A DNA stretch of 17,701 nucleotides, from assembly GCA_026710565.1 (NCBI GenBank), contig JAPOQV010000464.1, forward strand, positions 1-17,701. The letters run 5' to 3'. The translations under genes were made by a program, and so were the position numbers. Below the pieces are notes generated by a model that did not search any database, was not told where the DNA came from, and was given only the letters and a program-made list of their open reading frames with translations. This document shows, piece after piece, positions 13,460 through 17,701 of this stretch; the first letter of the stretch is position 1, and every line of letters starts with the position of its first letter. The DNA is from Spirochaetaceae bacterium. Its GTDB lineage: Bacteria; Spirochaetota; Spirochaetia; SZUA-6; Bin103.

Positions 13460-15842
13460 CCGGCAGCGAGCCCTGACGAACTGGACCATCCACCTGGGTC
13501 CGCGCCCCCCGCGCGCGGACCGTAGCGCCGCCGAATTGATCGGCGCGGCGCTCGCCAGCGCGGGAGCAGCCAGCGCAGTTGCCGCCGGAGACCGCCCGGA
13601 AGGGAACGTGGTCGTCGCCGGCACCACGGCCACGAACCCGTGGATCGCCGCTCTGGCGCGGAGCGGCGCCGTCGGTGCGTCTCCGGCGCGGCCGTCCCCG
13701 CCCGAGGAGGGGTTCCACCTGCGGCTGTTGGCGGAAGGCGGAAGGCGGCTGCTGGCCGTGGCGGGCAGCGGACCGCTGGGCGTGCTCTACGGCGCCGACG
13801 AGCTGGCCACCCGCATCCGCGAGGCCGGCACCTCCGACCTCGCCGCCCTGGAGGGGCTGGACGAGCGCGACGGCCCGCATTTCCCCCTGCGCGCGTTCAA
13901 GATGGTCCCGCCGCTGCACGACGACTACGTCGCTTCGCGCCGTCTGAATACCGTCTACCTGCCGACCTGGATGCCGATGGGCACCGACTTCGCCGGCATT
14001 CACGCCGGCCTGCGGGTGATGGCCGAGCTCGCCGGCGTCACGCCGGACGACTGGAAGGATCTGCAGTGGTGGGAGCAGCGCAGCTACCGCGGCCGGTTCC
14101 CGCACCTGCAGCAGCCGCCGGCCGAGATCGAACGGCAGGTGGACGCGTACCGACGCCGGCTGGCCGAGCTTCGCGAGCTGGGCGTGCGGGTGTTTCTCAG
14201 CCGCTACGAATGGGGCTTCCCCATCCTGACGCTGGCGCGCGCGTACTTCGCCGACGAGGTGGTGACGGGCGGGATCGACTCGGCCAAGGAGATCTCGCTG
14301 TGTCTGTCGTCCGCACGAATGCAGCAGATCGTGCGCTTGACGTACGAGCGCACCTTCGAGCTCTTCCCGGAGCTCTCCGGCGTCGTCGTGTACACCTCCG
14401 CGGAAGGCGGCTTCGGAACTCCGTGCGAGTGCGAACCATGCACGGCCGCCCTGCGGCGCTACGAAGCCGAGCTGCCGGCCGGCTTCCGCATCGGCGGACC
14501 GCGGGCGGAGCGCGGCAGCTCCGCCGTGCGGTTCTTCCACACCTGGGCGTTCGACCTGGTCCACGACGCGGTAAAGGCGGCGCGGCCGGACGCGGAGGTG
14601 GTGCGCAACGCCTGGGACTTCCAGCCGATCAAGTCGCCGCTCGCCACCGAGTACGTCGATCGCCAGACCCCGCCGGACGTGATCTTCATGCCCTACACCG
14701 TGTCTACCGACACGAACCTGCGCGAGGATCCCAACCCGCAGATCGCCCTCTGGACCGGCCGCGGGCGCCGGGTGGTGCCCAAGATGTGCCAGTTGGTGGA
14801 ATTGCATCCCCGTTCCGGCTGCTTTCCCAACGACATGGTGGACCGCGTCGCCCGCTTCTACCGCGACTGGGGTCGGGCCGGCGTGCACGGCGTCGTCCTG
14901 CACGGCGGCTGGCTGCCGGGTGAGCGCTTCGGCGACTACGCCGCCATGGAGGACAACATCGGCTTCGGCATCAACCTCGACCTCCACTGGAAGCTGCTCT
15001 GGAATCCGTTCCGGGACGACGTGGACCTCCTCAAGGAGCGCTGGCTGGAGCGCACCTTCGGCGCCGGAGCCCGCGACGCGACCGGCCGCTGCCTGCAGCG
15101 GGCCGGGCGGATCTACCGCCTGGGTCCGCAGATCCACGTGGCCGGCGATCCGACCTACCGGGACTACCAGGGATACGCGGCCAAGGCGGACGGGGTGGGC
15201 GGCGACGCCGGGTTCCTCTACCCGTTCGGCTTCGACATGCTGCTCCTGAACGACAAGCTCACCCACAAGTTCCTGGCCGACCCCGCGTTCATGCACCGCG
15301 AGTTCGTCTACAACTACCAGGAGTACCCGCGGTTCCGGCGCGATCTGTCCGATGCGCTGGCCTGGCTCGACCGGAACGTCGCCGAGCTGGAGGAGCTCCT
15401 GGGCGCGGGCGCGCAGGAGATCGACCGTGACCGGGTGTCCGCGCTGGCCGAGTGGTTCCGGGTCGAACGCCGGTTTCTGCACGGCCTCGGACTGCTCTAC
15501 CAGGGAGAGGAGCTCTACCTGATCCGCGGCGCCTGGGCAGAGGCGGCGGCTGCGTACGGGCGGGCGCACGCGGTGCTGCGCGAGGCGCTCGTCCGCTGGG
15601 GCCGGATCGCCATCGAGCAGGCGGTGTGGCCGTTCTCGGCCGGCGGTCACTTCTATCCCTATCGCGGCGCGCCCTTGGACCCGGACGGGGCGTGGCTGGA
15701 AGGCGACGTCTTCGGCGTATTCCTGCGCTGGCTCGCTGCCAGGAGCGAAGACCCGCGCGGCCCGGACGTGATCGGGGCATACGAGTCGGGGCCTCGCCAT
15801 TTCCTGGCCGGCCTGAGCCGCTTTCGCTGGCCGATGGACTGA
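13440..15842 (+). CDS. Large glycosidase-like protein (GH67/GH20-type architecture)
   Basis: The 800-residue product starts with a domain (about 1-125) like the small N-terminal domain of alpha-glucuronidases and hexosaminidases: N-V-V-V-A-G, then L-L-A-V-A-G-S-G-P-L-G-V-L-Y-G-A-D-E-L-A-T-R-I, the strand-helix that precedes the barrel. Residues about 140-500 look like a TIM barrel, with V-V-Y-T-S-A-E-G-G-F-G (around 315-325) at a strand end where catalytic or substrate residues occur. A C329-x-C331-x-x-C334 motif follows directly, possibly a metal or structural site. The last 250 residues are helical. No signal peptide is seen. The start is probably TTG 13440, overlapping the preceding gene by 20 bp; no ATG exists nearby and a CTG at 13473 would start the recognisable part. 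It probably acts on oligosaccharides brought in by the solute-binding protein downstream. Family number and substrate are not certain. Confidence 0.72.
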   Translation: MRPATLDRQRALTNWTIHLGPRPPRADRSAAELIGAALASAGAASAVAAGDRPEGNVVVAGTTATNPWIAALARSGAVGASPARPSPPEEGFHLRLLAEGGRRLLAVAGSGPLGVLYGADELATRIREAGTSDLAALEGLDERDGPHFPLRAFKMVPPLHDDYVASRRLNTVYLPTWMPMGTDFAGIHAGLRVMAELAGVTPDDWKDLQWWEQRSYRGRFPHLQQPPAEIERQVDAYRRRLAELRELGVRVFLSRYEWGFPILTLARAYFADEVVTGGIDSAKEISLCLSSARMQQIVRLTYERTFELFPELSGVVVYTSAEGGFGTPCECEPCTAALRRYEAELPAGFRIGGPRAERGSSAVRFFHTWAFDLVHDAVKAARPDAEVVRNAWDFQPIKSPLATEYVDRQTPPDVIFMPYTVSTDTNLREDPNPQIALWTGRGRRVVPKMCQLVELHPRSGCFPNDMVDRVARFYRDWGRAGVHGVVLHGGWLPGERFGDYAAMEDNIGFGINLDLHWKLLWNPFRDDVDLLKERWLERTFGAGARDATGRCLQRAGRIYRLGPQIHVAGDPTYRDYQGYAAKADGVGGDAGFLYPFGFDMLLLNDKLTHKFLADPAFMHREFVYNYQEYPRFRRDLSDALAWLDRNVAELEELLGAGAQEIDRDRVSALAEWFRVERRFLHGLGLLYQGEELYLIRGAWAEAAAAYGRAHAVLREALVRWGRIAIEQAVWPFSAGGHFYPYRGAPLDPDGAWLEGDVFGVFLRWLAARSEDPRGPDVIGAYESGPRHFLAGLSRFRWPMD

Positions 15843-15903
15843 GCCGCCGCGGCGCGCTTGCCGGGCGCGCGGATGGCGGATACGGTCATCCAATGTCCGG
15901 TTC

Positions 15904-15910
15904 AGGAGGT
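15904..15910 (+). promoter_or_regulatory. Strong ribosome binding site of the second solute-binding protein
   Basis: AGGAGGT, six nt before ATG 15917. It fixes the start at the signal peptide rather than at the in-frame ATG at 15893 further upstream. Confidence 0.85.
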
Positions 15911-15916
15911 AATCGC

Positions 15917-17584
15917 ATGCGTATCCGCTCCTTCCCGTACGTCGTGGTGGCCGTGGTGGCCGCCCTCGCCCTGCCGACCGCGGCGCTGGCCAATCCGTCC
16001 GCGGAGACCACGCAGACGGCCGCTGCCGAGTTGGCCGCGAACAGTTGGGAGACCGACACCAGTCCCGTGACCCTGTCGGTCTACGTCGATTCGCCCACCC
16101 AGCTCCGCCTGACCACGTTCTGGGGCATCGACCCGGTGAGCGTGCGCTGGCAGGAGGACACCGGCATCGACCTGGAGTGGGTCATCGCCCCGGACGACTC
16201 GCAGGCCAAGCTCAACGTCCTGATCGCCTCCGGCGACCTGCCCGACCTCATCCACCTCAGCCAGGAGCTGCCGCAGATCCGCCAGCTCGCCGACAACGGA
16301 CTGGTCTGGAACGTCAAGGAGCTCTCGGAGAGCCACGCTCCCGGCGTCTGGGACTACCTCTGGGACCGCAACAAGCACGTCATCGTGCACTTCCGCACCC
16401 TGTTCGACTCGATGGACCTCTTCATGGTGCCGTTCCAGCATCTGGCGCAGGATTACTTCGACAGCCCGTACGCGATCCGTGCGTATCAGGGGACGACCGC
16501 CCAGGACGTGATCCTGGACGGCGCCGGCGACCCCAAGGTGGCGAGCACGGCCGACTACGTCGACCTGCTGCGGACGGTCAAGGCGGCGCATCCGGATCTC
16601 ATCCCCGTGCAGTCTTCGCGCAACGCCAGCCCGAGTCGCGACGGGGATCCACAGCTCGTGCAGTCGGCCCTGCCGATCGCGGGACTGAGCCAGCGCTACT
16701 TCGACATCGACGGCACCTGGGTCAAGTACTGGGAGCACCCGAACTTCGTCGCGCTCCTGACCTTCGCCAACACGCTCTACACCGAGGGATTGCTCGACCC
16801 CACCGAGTTCACCGACGCGAAGAGCGCGCTGAAGGCCAAGGGCTTCACCGGGCAGGTGTTCTCCGAGCTGTCGCAGGACGCGGACAACATGCCGCGCTGG
16901 ACCACCAAGATGCAGGAGGTCCACCCGGACCGGAGCTACGTCATGCTGCCGCACTTCACGATCGATCCGGCGGCGATGCGCTACACGACCGACGCGCTGG
17001 GCGGAGGAACCGGCAGCAGCGGCATGATGGTATCGACGTCGTCGAAACATCCGGACCGGGCGATCCGCTTCATCGACTACCTGTACCAGGACGACATCCA
17101 GCGGATGATCGCCTTCGGCATCGAGGGCCACGGGCACACGATGGAGGACGGCATCCCGCGCTATACGCAGCCGGCGCAGGCATCGATCGACGCAGCCACC
17201 AACGCCGCCGACTTCGGCATCTTCGCGTACAACATCTGGCGGGACGCCTACTGGAGCGGGGTACGCACGTTCACCAATGCATCTCCGGAGCTGCAGGACA
17301 TCCTGGCGTCGACCAACGCCACCTACGAGGACCTCTCGTTCTACCGCGGAGGGGAGAACTTCCCGTCCAACTCCGAGGAGGTGAAGGCGTTCTCGGTGAT
17401 CAAGGACTTCTATGCGACGGAGATCATGGAGGTGATCACCGGACCGCCCGATCAGGTCGAGTCCCGCCACGCTTCGATGATCGAGTCGATGCACGACCTC
17501 GGACTCGGCGTGCTGAACGCCTACTGGACCGAGCTGTTCTCCGGCAAGCTGGCGGTGCAGGAGCAGTACAGCGCGGACTTCTAG
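15917..17584 (+). CDS. Extracellular solute-binding protein, large family 1 type
   Basis: This 555-residue binding protein would serve a carbohydrate ABC importer. Residues 1-26 form a Sec signal peptide (MRIR basic start, Val/Ala/Leu core, A-L-A before N-P); there is no lipobox Cys. The mature protein contains L-R-L-T-T-F-W-G-I-D, an E-D-T-G-I-D-L-E-W strand, and I-A-S-G-D-L-P-D-L-I, the typical first-lobe start of the LplA-like group found with complex polysaccharide loci. Length is above the 420-450 residues of simple sugar binders, as in that group. It lies 74 bp after the large glycosidase-like gene, probably in the same transcript. The permease genes expected next to it are not found in the 117 bp that remain. 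The ligand is unknown. Confidence 0.88.
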   Translation: MRIRSFPYVVVAVVAALALPTAALANPSAETTQTAAAELAANSWETDTSPVTLSVYVDSPTQLRLTTFWGIDPVSVRWQEDTGIDLEWVIAPDDSQAKLNVLIASGDLPDLIHLSQELPQIRQLADNGLVWNVKELSESHAPGVWDYLWDRNKHVIVHFRTLFDSMDLFMVPFQHLAQDYFDSPYAIRAYQGTTAQDVILDGAGDPKVASTADYVDLLRTVKAAHPDLIPVQSSRNASPSRDGDPQLVQSALPIAGLSQRYFDIDGTWVKYWEHPNFVALLTFANTLYTEGLLDPTEFTDAKSALKAKGFTGQVFSELSQDADNMPRWTTKMQEVHPDRSYVMLPHFTIDPAAMRYTTDALGGGTGSSGMMVSTSSKHPDRAIRFIDYLYQDDIQRMIAFGIEGHGHTMEDGIPRYTQPAQASIDAATNAADFGIFAYNIWRDAYWSGVRTFTNASPELQDILASTNATYEDLSFYRGGENFPSNSEEVKAFSVIKDFYATEIMEVITGPPDQVESRHASMIESMHDLGLGVLNAYWTELFSGKLAVQEQYSADF

Positions 17585-17603
17585 CCCAAGTTTAACGGCA
17601 GTG

Positions 17604-17641
17604 GGGGTGATTTCTCGGGGTTGGAGTGATTTCCGCGAATC
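17604..17641. repeat. Two tandem copies of a 19-nt repeat
   Basis: 17604-17622 and 17623-17641 share GG-R-GTGATTTC at their starts and a similar G-rich rest. They begin 20 nt after the solute-binding protein stop, where GC drops sharply. Short tandem repeats of this type occur at the ends of IS21-like insertion sequences, but the element itself would lie beyond the window. The remaining bases to 17701 show no gene. Confidence 0.5.
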
Positions 17642-17701
17642 TATGGGGGGCTCTGACTCCAAAAGGGCTGAATTCTTCGATGTAGTGCCATAATTGTCGA
17701 A

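Noticed and set aside
15902..17662. Long minus-strand open frame opposite the second solute-binding protein
   Set aside because: It is the antisense shadow of a well-supported secreted protein gene; the translation is repetitive in Arg, Val and Asp and lacks motifs.

Overview
The window is high-GC bacterial chromosome, mostly protein-coding. The gene content is typical of a free-living or host-associated heterotroph that scavenges glycans: two extracellular solute-binding proteins of carbohydrate ABC importers, several glycosidase-like enzymes, a sulfatase, and two PhyH-type dioxygenases. This mix recalls high-GC environmental or sponge-associated Spirochaetota, Poribacteria or Planctomycetota-like genomes. 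That taxonomic guess comes from gene style only and is weak. No rRNA, tRNA, CRISPR array or complete mobile element was seen.

Layout. (1) Positions 1-3531, minus strand: an operon reading GH127-like glycosidase, then solute-binding protein, then a secreted beta-propeller-like protein that runs off the left edge. A perfect 19-bp hairpin sits between the last two. (2) Positions 3620-5610, plus strand, divergent from the first operon: a retropepsin-like aspartic protease translationally coupled to a TIM-barrel glycosidase-like protein. (3) Positions 5784-6644, plus: an isolated, lower-GC gene of unknown function with a HEPN-like R-x4-H motif. (4) Positions 6815-10519, minus: two tandem PhyH paralogues that overlap by 4 bp, a GNAT acetyltransferase and a PD-(D/E)XK nuclease-like protein. 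(5) Positions 10577-12270, minus: a ribbon-helix-helix protein without a toxin partner, overlapping a formylglycine-type sulfatase by 4 bp. (6) Positions 12380-17584, plus, divergent from (5): a D-cysteine desulfhydrase, an 800-residue alpha-glucuronidase/GH20-like protein and a second large solute-binding protein. After 17584 the composition changes and a 19-nt tandem repeat appears, possibly the edge of an insertion sequence.

How it may work together. Both flanks look like uptake-and-degradation loci for complex, possibly sulfated or uronate- and arabinose-containing glycans. The periplasmic binding proteins would feed ABC permeases that lie outside the window, and the GH127-like, GH67/GH20-like, TIM-barrel and sulfatase enzymes would trim the oligosaccharides. 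The middle (about 5.6-10.5 kb) is an accessory patch of unrelated single genes. The most unusual features are a GH127-like enzyme that keeps the zinc/cysteine site but shows no obvious acid/base Glu, a PhyH paralogue whose iron-binding triad is degraded, an antitoxin-like RHH gene wired to a sulfatase, and the HEPN-like orphan. Gene starts were chosen from Shine-Dalgarno position and overlap with neighbours. Functional calls rest on motifs read by eye; no database search was possible.
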